Made by a program: the position numbers and the translations under genes. A DNA stretch of 64,000 bases from Agelaius tricolor (Eukaryota; Chordata; Aves; Passeriformes; Icteridae). How positions within the stretch are numbered: the first letter of the stretch is position 1; the number at the start of each line of letters is the position of its first letter. Under the pieces are notes generated by a model. That model did no database searches, had not been told where the DNA came from, and saw only the letters and a list, made by a program, of their open reading frames with translations. The stretch is from NCBI GenBank assembly GCA_023055355.1, contig JALJCS010000001.1, forward strand, positions 75,185,381-75,249,380, in the 5' to 3' direction. This document shows positions 27,940-41,000 of the stretch, one piece after another.

Positions 27940-29060
27940 AGGTCTGTGGTTCGAGGCGCTGCGCTCCGCTGGCGGCGGTGAGATGCTGCTTCTCGGAGAT
28001 GAGCCCGAGATGAGAGCGCATCTCGCGCTGCGTTACATGGCAGCGCCTGTCATCATCACAGCCATGGTGCTCGATAACGACACGTTTGTAGCTCTGCCTG
28101 ACAACAGAAGTACATCCCCAGACACTGTTCCGTCTAGACCGGGGAATTTTGCAGAAAAGCATCACTTCTGAGCATCCCTGCGTACCCCAATCCCCGGCCA
28201 AACATCTGCTCTCAAACCAACGCTGCTGCTTCCAATCGCATCGCCTTCACCTTTCATCGCGTACCACTCTCATCCTTCCACAGGGGAGACCCAATCCGTG
28301 CATTAACCCCTTCCTCCCCCGCACCAGCGATCGGCCGCGCCCGGGGTCCCACTCCCGCCCCCCGCTCGGCGCCCCCGCCCTTCGCCGCGAGGCTCCCGTA
28401 AGCACCGACGTGTCCGCGCCCCCCGGGCCCCCCCGCATCCCCCGCCCGCCCGGCCGGTCCCCCGCCCGCTCCGCAGCCGCGCTGGTGCCGCTCGGGGCGG
28501 CGGCGGCGAGCGCGGCTCCGGCACCAACTTTGGGAGCGGAGCGAGCGGAGCATCCCCGCCGGGGGCGGCGCGGCCATGCTGGGGCCGGCGGCGCGGATGG
28601 CGCTGGGCGCGGGGGAGCTGCCGGGGCGGCTGCTGGCGCTGCTCTGGCCGGCGCTGGTGCTGGCGGCCGCCGCGGCCGCGCTGCTCGTCCTGCGGGGGCT
28701 GCGGGACCGAGGGGCCGTGCCGGGACCCCCCCGCCGCCGCGCCGCCGGGGAGGCGCAGGAGGAGGAGGAAGAGGAGGAGGAGGAGGAGGAGGAGGAGGAG
28801 GATGGTCCCGCGGGGGCCGGCGGCCGGGCGGCCGGGGCGCTGCCGGCGCGGCAGCCGGAGGAACAAAGGCGCACGGCGCAGGTAAGGTTAGTGCGGGGTC
28901 GCGCCTGGCCCGCTCCCCGGGACGGGACGAGCATCCTTCCCTCTTCCCTCCCTGGCACCTTTTCAGGGCAGAGAACAGTCCTGCACCCTCTGCGTCCGGC
29001 CCCACCGGGCTGCTGCCATCCCATCTCACCCTGTCTCGTCCCATCCCATCCCGTCCCGCC
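27940..29060 (+). promoter_or_regulatory. CpG-island promoter and 5' UTR region
   Basis: The DNA changes abruptly from AT-rich intergenic sequence to very GC- and CpG-dense sequence around 27.94 kb, peaks between 28.3 and 28.9 kb, and fades after about 29.06 kb. GC-box-like GGGGGCGG occurs just before the start codon (about 28561). No TATA box is evident. The first coding exon lies inside the island, which is the usual arrangement for a broadly expressed TATA-less vertebrate promoter. The exact transcription start cannot be read from sequence. Confidence 0.75.
28576..28881 (+). CDS. MTDH-like: Exon 1: N-terminus, membrane segment, poly-Glu run
   Basis: Encodes residues 1-102 and ends in phase 0 at CAG|GTAAGG. 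I chose the ATG at 28576 because it has G at -3; a second in-frame ATG follows at residue 8 (C at -3). A hydrophobic run from about L19 to L39 is followed by a basic stretch (R40, R43, R45, R53-55), so the bulk of the protein should face the cytosol. Fourteen consecutive glutamate codons (28759-28800) follow. The exon ends with EEQRR, at the same point where human metadherin has EEQKKKNRKK. The human protein has a longer segment before the helix, which is missing here. Sequence is extremely GC-rich; a longer upstream 5' coding part is not excluded. Confidence 0.8.
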
Positions 29061-32000
29061 CAGGACGCACCGTCCCGAACCTCTCGGTGGGATTTAGGGG
29101 TGAGGGGCTCAGCATTCCCCGCTGAATCCTGTGGGGCAATCAAGATGACAGTGCAAGGCAGCAGGTTGCCCGAGCACCTGGATGGGGGGGCTGGCACTGG
29201 CCTTTCATCCGCCGTTCTGTCTGACAGCACAACTCCATATGAGATTGATTTTCTTTGCAGGGAATTGAGAAAACTCCAGTTAATGTCCATCATATTAAGA
29301 AGGAATATACAAGAATAGTATCCATACTACGGTGTTAATACAATGTGCTAATTATGTGTATTTACTCAAATCAAAGCTCTGTTGTTACTGCATGAATACC
29401 TGGCTGTGAGCTGATGACCATGGCCACCCTGTTGAATACGTGCTGAGTTTGATTTGATGCGGTGTTGAAGTTTCTGTATGACATTGTCACGACTGTTGCT
29501 TTGACACACTGTAAGCTGTCTGTAGCAGAAAATCTCAGTGTAAATTACAGAAAACAATTTCACCAAGGCACTGCAATATGGAAAGTAAAGGTCTCAGAGT
29601 AACTTCCCAAACTTAAGTAGGTATTTAAAATTAATACATCGAGCTTTTTTAACATTTTCATCTGTTACGGTTGTCTCCTAGGTCTCATTTCTGAGCAAGA
29701 CAAACAAAATGAATTTGCAGGATTTTTTTTAAGTGTGCTATAAAATAAGTGAGTTCGTTCCTCAGGAACAGAAATGTGTCAGGCTTTCCATGGTAATGCT
29801 AGTTTTCAAGGGTTTATTATTTTGTCATGGAAGCTTTAGCTTTTAGTTACATTATAGTTATATTTTAAATAGCTATTCAATTTTAGGGCATTTTTTTTTC
29901 ATCAGTCAGAGCAGAATCTTGACCTGGCAGCACAAATGCCCCAGAATTTGTAAGAAACAATTAAATCCAAAAGCAATCTGAACAGAGCTGCCAGTGTCAA
30001 GGGGTGAAGAAGGATTTCAGTAACAATTTTTATCAGACCTTTATAATGATCAATACTAGATAACTTGAGTTGCCTGCAGAACAAATGAAAATTTTCCAGA
30101 GCAACCAGTACTGGAGGCAGTATGGGACAGGAAGGGGAGACACCCACTTTATTGTTTAATCTGTTACTATTATCTCCTAAGTCTCAGTTCTGAAAAAGAC
30201 AAACAAAATGAATTTGCAGGGATTTTTTAAACATGTGCTATAAAATAAATGGTTTTGTTCTTCACGAACAGAAATGTGTCAGAGACAGTCCAGTTGCTGT
30301 GATGTGGCTGGGTTATTAGTTCAAGCTGAAGGCATTGATTTGAATAGATATCTTCTAGTCAGAGATGCTGCATCTCACAGGCCTAAGTAACAGAAACCAA
30401 AGAGGAGGAGGGATAAACTGAAGGGATAAATTTGTTTACAGTCATGTGCAGTTTCTGCCATTAATCTCATCTTTTCCAGTGCTGAGCAATCCCTGCTCTT
30501 TAGGGACTGGTCTCTAGCAGTTGCATTTACACAGTAGCATCATCCTCTGTATGAGACCCACTGATTATTGTGGAGAGTATGGAAAACATGGTCCTGAGGA
30601 GGTGGAGGACGAGAAGAGGGTGATCAAGAAAAATAACTTACAAGATCCTAAAGATAGATAACCCAGAGAAAATATCTTGCATACTGAAATTAAAAACGAA
30701 GGCTTGTCCTCCCATGACAGTACCGTGCCCTTTCCTTCCTTTGTTTGTCTCTTTTGTTTTCTTTTCCCCATCGTGTCTTCTCCACTGCTCCTTGTCATTT
30801 CCTATCAGGTTCTCTCTGTCTGTGGAACATCATATCCTTGAGGCAAAAACTGTATCTCCTTACTTAAGTGTAAAACGCTGCACTGCTTTGGCACTTAGCT
30901 GATGGGAGGATGCCAGAACAGCCAAACACCTTTGATATGCTGAAATTTGCATATGAAAATCTCCACCAAAGCAGCAGCAGAGGTGTCATTAATAACAAAG
31001 TCTCCCATTCATACACATGGCCAATGTGATGAGATGGGGTGTGCAAGATGGGACCCCCTTCTCTGCTGCCTGCTGAGATATGAAAAAAACAAGACACAAA
31101 TTGCCTCCAGTGCTCAGGTGTGTTGATACATCCCAGCAGCCAAACATCTGCATATCCTGGAGTGGTGGATAAGTCAAGATCTTAATTAAAAGAACCTAGG
31201 TGGTTAATTATTTTTTCAGTTTGGGAATGCATGTTTGCCAGTGATTCCCAGTTGCTGCCTCAGGGGTGGGCTGTCAGGTTGCCTTCCCATGAAATCTGCT
31301 CTTACTTGGCTGCAGGATGGTGTAGGACTGATCTTCCCTTTGTGTGTCCCTACTCCCCACAGCAAATGTCCAGGAGCCATGGTCCCTGTTAGACCCAGAC
31401 TGAGTGGCTTCAACAGCCCTTGTGAGATCAGTCTGTTGAACAAGCTTTCACAGAAGCATGGAATGGTTTGGGTTGGAAGGGGACCTTGAAGATCATCTGG
31501 TTCCAACTCCCTTGCCATGGGTAGGAACACCTTTCACTAGACCCGGTTGCTCAGAGCTCCATCCAGTCTGTCCTTGAATACCTGCAGGGATGGGGCACCC
31601 ACCACTTCCCTGGGCAACCTGTTCCAGTGCCTCACCACCCTCGTGGTAAAGAACTTCTTCCTAATATCTAATCTAAACCTCCTTTCTTCCAATTTGAACT
31701 CATTCCTCTTGTCCTCTTGTGCTCTTGTAAATAGTTTTGCCCTGTGTTCCCTTGAAGTTCCCTTCAGGCAGGGGAAGGCCTCAGTTGGATCACTGTCATG
31801 GTTTAGGAATGGTAGTCCCCAATTTCGTGTGCCCACCAAGATTCCCCAAAACCACATGCTCCTCCCTCCTGCTCCGCAGCTTTTCCCCTCCCACCTGCAG
31901 TGGGATGGACTTGAGACTTAGAGGCACAAAAGGTAAAGATCATAAACTGAGATAAGATCAATTTACTGGAAACAGCAACGAGATAAGAAAACAAACAGGA

Positions 32001-35000
32001 ACAAGAGTAATACTAATGACAGAGGCTACAAGAAAAGAAATTATTTACACAGAAACCCCTTGACAATAGACAATACCAGACTGGAAGGAGCCCCTTCTCC
32101 CCAAAAGAGAGTCCCTTCCCCTGGCACCCCTGGTAATGACTGTAATGTGGGATAGAAAGGGCTCCAGGTCCTGGTCACACCCCCTGACAGTTTCTGCAAA
32201 AAATTAACCCTGTCCTGTCCAGAACCAGGACAGTCACCCTGAAGTTATCTCTTTTGCAAGCTGAACAACCCCAGTTCTCTCAGACTTTCCTCATAGCAGA
32301 GGCTTTCCATCCCTCTGATTGGTTTGGTGGCTTCCTCTGGACTCGCTCCAACAGGTCCATGTCCTCTCTGTGCTGGGGCCCCAGGGCTGGATGCTGCCCT
32401 GCAGGTGGGGTCTCACCAGGGCAGAGCAGAGCAGAGGGGCAGGATCCCCCTTCCCCTGGTGCTTTGGGTGCAGCCCAGGACACACTTGGCTTTCTGGGCT
32501 GTGAGAGCACATGGCTGTGTTATGTCCAGCCTCTCACCCACCACTTTGTTCCAATGGATACATGGCCTCCACACAATCATACAAGCACATTTTGAATGTG
32601 ATCTCATTATGCATAGAAGAAAAAGTTACATTCTGGCTGTTGTCACACAGCCATACACACAAAAAAAAATCCATCTAGAAATTATGCTGAGTGTGTTTAG
32701 TCTTTTTCAGAATTGCCTTTTCCTTAATTTTGGGAAATTGCTAATGAGACTTGCTGGAAGCCATCTGATCTGAATGGCAGTTGTTAAGTTGGGTGGTTTG
32801 TGTTTATTCAAAGTTTTTGGGCTGTTCTGCAAATTGGTCAGTTGTAAAGAAGAGCTTTTTTTACAAGTGCAGTGACATCATCTTCCTTAAAAAGCTGCTA
32901 AAAATATGTGCCATCTGATACATTCCAAAAGAAAGATTTCTACTTTTCTGAAGTGTCTTTATAAACTGGAGGTACTTTTTGCATCTTGCAGGATTGCTTA
33001 ACAGTACCAGAACTTCATAGCCATCCCTTCAGCTCCAGAGTTTCACAAATCGCAAACAGACGTTTTCTTTTACCCTTTCAGGTTACACAGTATTTTTCAT
33101 GCCAATGCAACACACTTGCACAATTATTTTTATATGACTATCTTGGATGAGCATTGATTTTTCAAGTATCCTGGAAGGTGTTGGAGTTTGGTAATTGCCT
33201 CCTTAAAATGGAGCCTTTATGCCTTGTTGAGATGGTGCTCTAATTAATCAGAATAGAAGATGCCAGGAAACTGATTTCTTCATCCCTCCTCACAACAGTA
33301 GTTTTAATCTACTCATGCTGCAGAAAGTCTTTCCCCAGATATGTTTTTTTCCCCGATGATGAGGGCAGCTGAACTGAGGCAGGTATGTGTCATGTGTGAT
33401 TGTGTTTATGGCTGCTGTGTGGCTTCTCATGTGTCCAGGGAAGGCTGGCCAGCTGGAGGACATGTAATGCAGGCAGCATCATCTTAAGGATGTTTCCCTA
33501 AATTTTCTTGTGCAGCTGCTTTTGGATGTGAATGGCTACATACATATGCAGTCCTGCCTCCCACTCCTTGTTATCAACCTGTGTTTGTGCTCAAGGGGTT
33601 CCTATGGGCAACTCCATCCCTGGGAATATGTGCAGATGAATGGGTTTTTTGTGCTGATGGCCCAGATCCTTTTCCACAAGATTCTTGGAGCATCCATTTG
33701 ATGGGAGAACTGCCCCTTTTTTTTCTACATTAGGTGCCTTAAGGGAAAGAGAAAATTTCACATATTCCTAGTGTGTAGTTCTATTTTATTTTGTTTGTTC
33801 ATTGCAGTGTTTCCCATGTAATTTTCCTTTCTAACAAATTCCTCTTTCCTAATGGGAACACATTTGTCTGAAGTGATTTTGCCAGGGAAAACTTTGTGTT
33901 TCCATATATCAATAACAGCTATTAACAATAAAATTATTAGTACTTACAGTATTGATCAAAACCCAGGATTCTGTTTTTTTTTTCCCTCCCCTTTGCAGAT
34001 ATGTCTTTGTAGTGTTGTGAGCAGCCATGTCCCAAAGAAGATCCTTTATGTCCTTCTGCCATGCATGGAGAGCCACTCAGTTTCCTTTGCTAACAAACCC
34101 AACTTTTTTTTTTGCTTTCCATTTTTACCTGAGCAGAAATTGCCATTTTGTTATCCTTTCTCTAGCTGTTAGAACTGAATGAGTGATTTTCTTTGAAGCT
34201 GGTACTTTCCTGTTTCTCTGATGGCCTCTGCCTAGACCCCATCCTTTCTCCTCTGACAAATGCAGGCTTGTCTTTTCCCATTCACCTGGTTCCCATTGGT
34301 TTAGGGAATTGGTCTCCCAGAACAAAGTCCATCATCTGGACGAGACCATGTGGCAAAGCCAGGCTGGCCAGGATGTCTGCTTCCATTTATGAGTCAGAGT
34401 TAATGAAAGCCAGCCCTGCTTTCTTTCCCAACACGTTTGTCTCGCCGATGGCTCGCTGTCCGTGGATGGAGAAATGCGAGCCCTGTCCGGCTGCAGCAGC
34501 AGCAGCAGCCCTTGGGTTTGCTCTCCCTGTGGCCCTGCCCCTGCTTCTGTGCACAGGAGACAAGAACCCACCTCAAGTGGTGCTGTGAATAATGTGACTC
34601 AGAGCATGGAGAGTAGGGAGCAAGGACCGGATCTTCCAGAGGATGCTGAGAGGGATGAAGACTTCCTGCTCACTTTTCAGCTTGTTGAAGATCTACTGAG
34701 AAAGCTGAAAAGTGCAGTCATACTTTGTTCAGTTGTAACAGAGCATGTTTAAGGGAGATTATTTATTTCCCTGCTTAGAAAGTCCTTTTTGTTCTTTTCT
34801 CCCACTCCCTGCCTTAATATTTTAATTTAATGCCTGTTGGTGTTACTTTTGTCATAGCAGTATTGCCTTTTGGCCTACATCCATGACATTTTTCATGTGT
34901 TGTAACAAAGTGAAAAAACCTCCATTTTTTTTCACTGGAATTGAGCACTATGAAACAATTTAATTGAAGTACTTCTTAAATCTGGAAATGGTTTTGTGTT

Positions 35001-38000
35001 CACAGACCCCCTGCCAGAATGGGGTAGTTTTGCTTCCTTTCATTTCCAATGTCCAACCCACTTAATTTGAGTTTTCTGAAAGTGGTAGCTGAGAACAATT
35101 TTCTGAATCTTTATTCATGTTCTTAAATGAATTTCCTGATTTCCAGTGTGTGAAGCACATAATAGCTCCCTTTGGGTTTCATAGGCTGAGTTTATTTTGT
35201 CCTAGTATCCCTCTACTGGGCAAACCTTTCCATGCCTTCCTCAGGAAGGCAATTTTAAGCACCTTTCCCAAGAGGGACAAAGGGCAGTTAGTGAACCTGA
35301 AGCTGATATTCACACAATTTTTAATTACCCCTCTAACCAGTTGGTGGCACTGAGATGTGAAAGCAGGCAGCCTGATCTGATAAACACAAAGGTGGTGGGT
35401 TTTATAAAAATGACTAGTCTAGCAAAACTATTAAAATGCATAAAAGTTAAGTCTCTAGGTGTACAGCTTTATGGCTTTGAATATAAGGTTTATATACTAA
35501 ACCCAGCATTTTTTGGCACTTGGAGTTGTATCACTTTGCCTCCTTTCTTTGTGACTTTATGTAGAACTATATTAAAAGCATGAAATAAATTAAACCCTAG
35601 CTCAAGAGAATCAGAAAATTGCTAGTTTCAGAACAATCATCAGAAATATAACCTTAAGTTACATAAAAAAGGGAAAAAAAAGGCAGGGGGTGGGGGGGGA
35701 AATCCTGTTCCACTGGGTCACGAACCAAATGGCCATGAACTAAAAATAATCTTTCTATTGTTCCATAGAATGTGAGTAGAAATTAATATGCTAAGTCTGA
35801 TTCCACTAAAAGTCTTAATTCTGTTTCTCCGCATATATTTGATGTATTTGGAATTGCACTTAAGACTTAATATAGTCATTTAATGTGGCGGATTTAGATG
35901 TGTTTTCCCTGTACAAAACTACATTTTTCATGAAGAAAAAAATTCTCCTGACAATATTAATTTATCTTTAATGATTGCATTAGGTTAAATGAAATAAAAT
36001 AATGAAAATTCCTTTTTCCTTTTCATAGTGGCCAAATGGCACGATAGAGAGGCATGACTAATCCCCTACCCTAAGGGCTTCAAAAGGAAAGAATAGGGTA
36101 GGGTGGGGTTCCTCAGCCACACAGCCAGCTTACTGCCTGAAAAAGGGTTGGATAAGGGCAGGATTTAATACAAAAGGTCAGGCTAACATAATACATTTCC
36201 ACTGAAAGGAAATAGAACTCAGTAAAAATTCTTGGTGATGAAAGAAAGGGAGTTGCTGGTATTACTGAAGGATGGCAGAGAAGCAAGAGATATTTCAGGT
36301 TTGAAAAAAGAGCATCACCACAGTGGTGGGACATTTGCTGAGCATCAGGCAGTGGTCAGGTTTGGCATTTTTTTGCACTCAGCTGCTTGTTAGGAAGGAT
36401 GCAACAAGGTTCAGGAGTCCCAGGTGGGCACTTAGGGCTGAATAGACACTCAGTCATCATGAAGACCCCTGGGACATAGTAAATGACTGTCAACAGTATA
36501 TATTTAACCTCCTAGTCAGTGATGGAGAGACAGGGGGATGTTTGTCTAGCAGCTGAAATATCATTTCAGTAGCAAAAGTTGTGCTTGTCTGGTAAACGTA
36601 CGCAGCAGTCAGGTTGGCAAAGCACTAAAACAAAGTGCTGCAATTTTCCTGCTCCTTGCTTGCTGTCATTTATACAGAGAGAAGGTCCAGGAACGTGATC
36701 CTGCCCCAGCTGAGACAAGTCTGTCAGAGCCAATATCATTTGCATCTTCCCTAATCTGTTATTGCACTCAGCATTTTCCTTCTGGGTTCTCCCTGCCTGT
36801 GTGAGGGCCCTGTACAGCCTCGGGCTGTGCTCACTCACGCCAGCCTGGGGGAGGAAGGCACTTTCATGTCCTTAATCCTGACATTTCCTTGTCTCTGCCT
36901 GCAGTCCCTCGTGCTTGCAGAAGCATCTTGATGTAAAGAGAGGCTAACAGGAGGTGGGGTGTCTCTTATCCTCTCATCTGTGTGTTTCTGAAAGACGGCA
37001 AAAAAGCATCCTCCTCCTTGCCTCCTAAGCTGGTGTTGCTATTTCTGTGCCCATGGTGGCAGTCTTGCTCAAAGTGCCTTCACTTGGGAGGTCCATTTGC
37101 AAAGCTTTTAGAAAACAGTGAAGATTTCATTATGGGAAAACAGGAAAAACACCAGCGTTTGATGACACCAGGAAGGAATATTTCACTTACATGTTGTTTG
37201 ACTTCCCCCAGTCATCTCTTCTTGCATTCATCTGATAAAATTCAGTTTTCCTGAAGTGCTGTCATATAATTGAAAGTAATTCCCCCAAGATTCTATATTG
37301 CATAGAAATTGTTGTCTACTGAAACAAGATCCATCTGTATTTTCACATATTTAATTGGACAGAAACATATGCTGAGAAAGAAAGAATAATATAAACTCAA
37401 GATTTTCCATATCTATGTGGTTCAAATTTTCACCAAAATGCCCCTGCTTTTGTATTTTATATCCCACATTTTATGTGAGAAGCTGCTTCCCTCCCTGCTG
37501 CAGGTAGAGTGGGATTTTTCCCTTGAGCAGAGCAGGAAATGGAAAATGATTTGCTTTGTGGTGGGATTTATGGAGTGCCTCTAGTAAATGAACCTGAGAG
37601 GCTTAGAAGAGAGTGCCCATGGGAAAAAACAAGACAGCCTTGCTAGCTACTAACAAATGTTGCTGGGTTTTAACAGAGAAGTAATTATTTTACTAATGTT
37701 CAGAATAACATAATTGTAAACAATTATATTGTTTGCATTTGACAGCTGAGGGAGACGGAGGAGATTTTGGCTCAAGCTTGTGATGTGAAGCTGGTGGAAT
37801 TACTGGCAGGGTTTTGCCTCCTGCTGCTGTGATGTTTTACTGGAAGACCCCAAATCAGTATTGTCTGTGTGCAAAGTCCACAATTTTGGGGCTTCCTCTC
37901 CTAATCATTATGGAACTTGGGATGAACACCAGACTGCTGGTTCTGTGTTCACCATGGGCTTGTAGCTGGTCTGGAATTCCAAGCAAACACCTCCAGGGAT

Positions 38001-41000
38001 GAAGCATTTGCCAGCATACAGGTGCCTGTCATGCACTTCAAACCAGACCTTCTGAGACTTGTGAAAAATAGCTCTAAAATCCTCAAAATATCAAAGAGAT
38101 GACTATTAAGAGTCTGAAGGATTGCAGCCCCACTAGGTCTGCTGGGGAGAGACATGGGCAGTCACCCACAGGATTTTATCTGCTCCTAACTAATCATGGC
38201 CCCATCTCAGGGACAGAGATGACCTGTCATACTGGGGAGAGGGAGGAGGCAGGGGGAAGCATCAGCTGCCTTCCCTTCCCCAAGGGAACTGGGCACCTGA
38301 ATTCAACAGGGATCAGATGGGTTTTGCTCCAGGCAGGGCTGCCTTCACCTGCCAGGGATCCCCTTGCCCCAGGCAGAGGAGGCAGAGGATGGATCACATA
38401 TTTGGGTGACAGCCTGAGTCAGGCTCCCTTCTGGGAGATGTGGGTTTGGCTGGGCAGCCCTACAGGTCTGATGGGCTGAAGGAAGCCTGGGCAGTGCTGA
38501 ACAGCAGCTGCATTGCACAGGTGGAGTAGCCATACACCCAGCAAGGAGCTGCTCTGTGTGTCAGGGGAAACAGAGGCACCTATGGAGGGAGCTTCAGCCT
38601 TGTCTTGGATGCTGCTGGCTCTGCACAGTGTGCAGTGGCCCTGGCTGGCACAGCCCTTGCTGTCTCAGCTGCAGATTTACATCCTCCCATCCCTGTAGCT
38701 GGTGGCTGGCAATTCCCAGGGAATTCTGAGACAGCTGAGACATTAGTCAAACTATGATTTGAAAAGTCCTTAAACATTTATTGTTTACTTTACTGGATCT
38801 AGGTAGGATAAAATCTATTCTTTTAGTTGGTCAGATAGACTTGAGAGGGAACATAAGGCCCACCCCAACTGGTAAACAAGAATTAAAAATAAGAATATTA
38901 AAATAAGCTCTCTCATGTCTATGCTGTTTCTTTAAGACAGGTTTACCCTATTTAAAAAACAACTTTGATCCTAGACAAATCTTCTGATAAACTACAAATA
39001 TGTCTGCTTTGGAATAAATCTTTCTGGAGTTTCTGGATTTACATTCATAAAGGCTTAGCATACACTAATTAATTTGGAATAAATTACTCCAGTTGGAATA
39101 AGGCCACAAATCCTAGCCCAGATTTGTACAGGGGGTTACTTAGCTGTATCTTTCAGACTATTACATGTATTATAGAAAGGTATTGAATTAAATATATTTT
39201 TATATATATTTACACGTACTCATGCATGTATATGTACTATAATGCATTTTGTTATTGTCCACTTCTTAGGTTCCAGTGAATGGCCATCTTATCACATCAG
39301 TCAACATCAGAGAGAAAAAGCTCCTCAAGGTACAGCAAGAGTTTTAGAGTTTATATATTATCTTTTAAGAGACAGTTGTTTTAAGAATGTTCCTTTTTTA
39401 AGATAGTTTGTTCTTCCTTGGTTTGCTGCACTTAAGAGATGATGTAGGAATATAAGACCATTTAATTTTCTGGCACAGCCACACTGTAGCATTTGTCACT
39501 GCCACCACAAGGGGGATGGTCTCATCATCCAAGCCCAGAATCTGCGTGCTGGAATCTCCGGTATTTCCATTCCAACTCTGACAGGGACATTTCCTTAGGT
39601 CTGTTTAAGGGTTTTACCTTGGGCATTGAGCACTTGTACTGGTATAGAAGAAGAGGCTAATGCTTTAAAGAGCCTCCAAGGCTTTACAGCAAGTTCCAAA
39701 TTGCCCAGAGAAGCTGTCTGCCCTGTCCCTGAAAGTGTTCTAGGCCAGGCTGGATGGGGCTCTGAGCAGCCTGGTCTAGTGGAAGGTGGCAGGGGGGTTG
39801 GAACTGGATGGTCTTTAAGGTTCCTTCCAAACTATTCTGTGATTTTGTGACTTTAAGTGAGGAGCAGCCCCTGAGCCTGGGAATGGAACTACATTTTCTG
39901 GCAGGGGTTTCCCACCTTGGAAAAGTCAAGAGCCACAGTTTAAACTAGAACATTCAAAATTTATGGTTTAGGGTTAGTGCTACCGTTTCATCAAGCTTTA
40001 TGCAACTGGCCTCAGCTACTCCTGTGCCCTTTCAGATTAGTGCAAACTGCAGATACCTTCAGTAAAAATAGGCTGTTCCATGGTTTGAAGTAGGGGGGGG
40101 CAGGTGGGGCTGGGTTTTTTTTGTTAAGCATTGGCAGGGTCCTAACTCTGATTTTCTGATTTTAAAGGGGGTACATACTTCAGACTTTCCTCCTTCAGAG
40201 GAAGAACTTTAGAACTTAGCAACAATGAATACAAATCTTACTATAGAGCGGGTACCTGAATTAAAATGTGAACTTTCTAATCTAGCAGATAAGTTAGGAT
40301 TTGTAGATCCAAAGCAATAGCATTTATTGGTTTGGAATTTGCAATAAAATCTGCTCAGGAAGACTTTTGCACACATTTAAAAGACTCCAGCAACCCTCTA
40401 CTCTCTCTGAGTATCATGGGTTGTCTCCATTTCACAAGTACTACTCTGACTCTTTTTTTCTTCCAGATTAAACATAACAAATACTTGTTTTATCTTTCTG
40501 CTCTATATCTCCTCCATACTGCAGCCTAAGAAGAAGAGGAAAACCCAGTGCTCAGACAAGGAAGTGCCAAAAGATCTGCTTTCTGTGGAAAAAGACAAAC
40601 TGCAAGAGGAAGAAGGTAACAAAAGATCTGATTCTTCTGTTATCTGATGCATACTACCAAATAATAACATGGGATGAAAAATGTCAAAAGGGAGGCATTC
40701 TCCACTATTCTAGAGTTCTGTGTTAGTGGGGAAAACTGCCAATTTGAGAGTTATTTTATCACCTGTTCCTTCCTATGTGTAACTATGTGGACAGGTGCTG
40801 TTGTGATCTGGTTTAATTACAGAGGACTAAAGAGAACTTTTTAGACTCTCCTTGAATAAAATGGATCGAACCCTGGAAGACTTGAATATAACCAAAAAAC
40901 GTGATTCAAACCAAACAAGCTTAGATGTTGATATAAAAAAAATTTATATATTTTATTTAATAGAAAAAGAGGCAAAGAGAAAGAAAGAGAAAAGAAAGAA

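Larger units (their letters stand above)
28882..39269 (+). other. Intron 1 (10.4 kb)
   Basis: Bounded by GTAAGG and CTTAG. It contains an exon-2-like segment (29261), a 122-bp direct-repeat pair (29661/30160), and a minus-strand CR1 with an inserted solo LTR. A short CAG run lies near 34493-34508. No other coding exon was recognised. Confidence 0.75.

Noticed and set aside
28149..29318. 389-codon plus-strand and 348-codon minus-strand open frames across the CpG island
   Set aside because: They are GC-driven shadows. Translations are Ala/Gly/Pro/Arg low-complexity, overlap the real exon 1 in other frames and run through its splice donor.
31537..31857. 106-codon minus-strand ORF
   Set aside because: Not a cellular gene. 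It is the CR1 ORF2 C-terminus, with its N-terminal part read from the inserted LTR.
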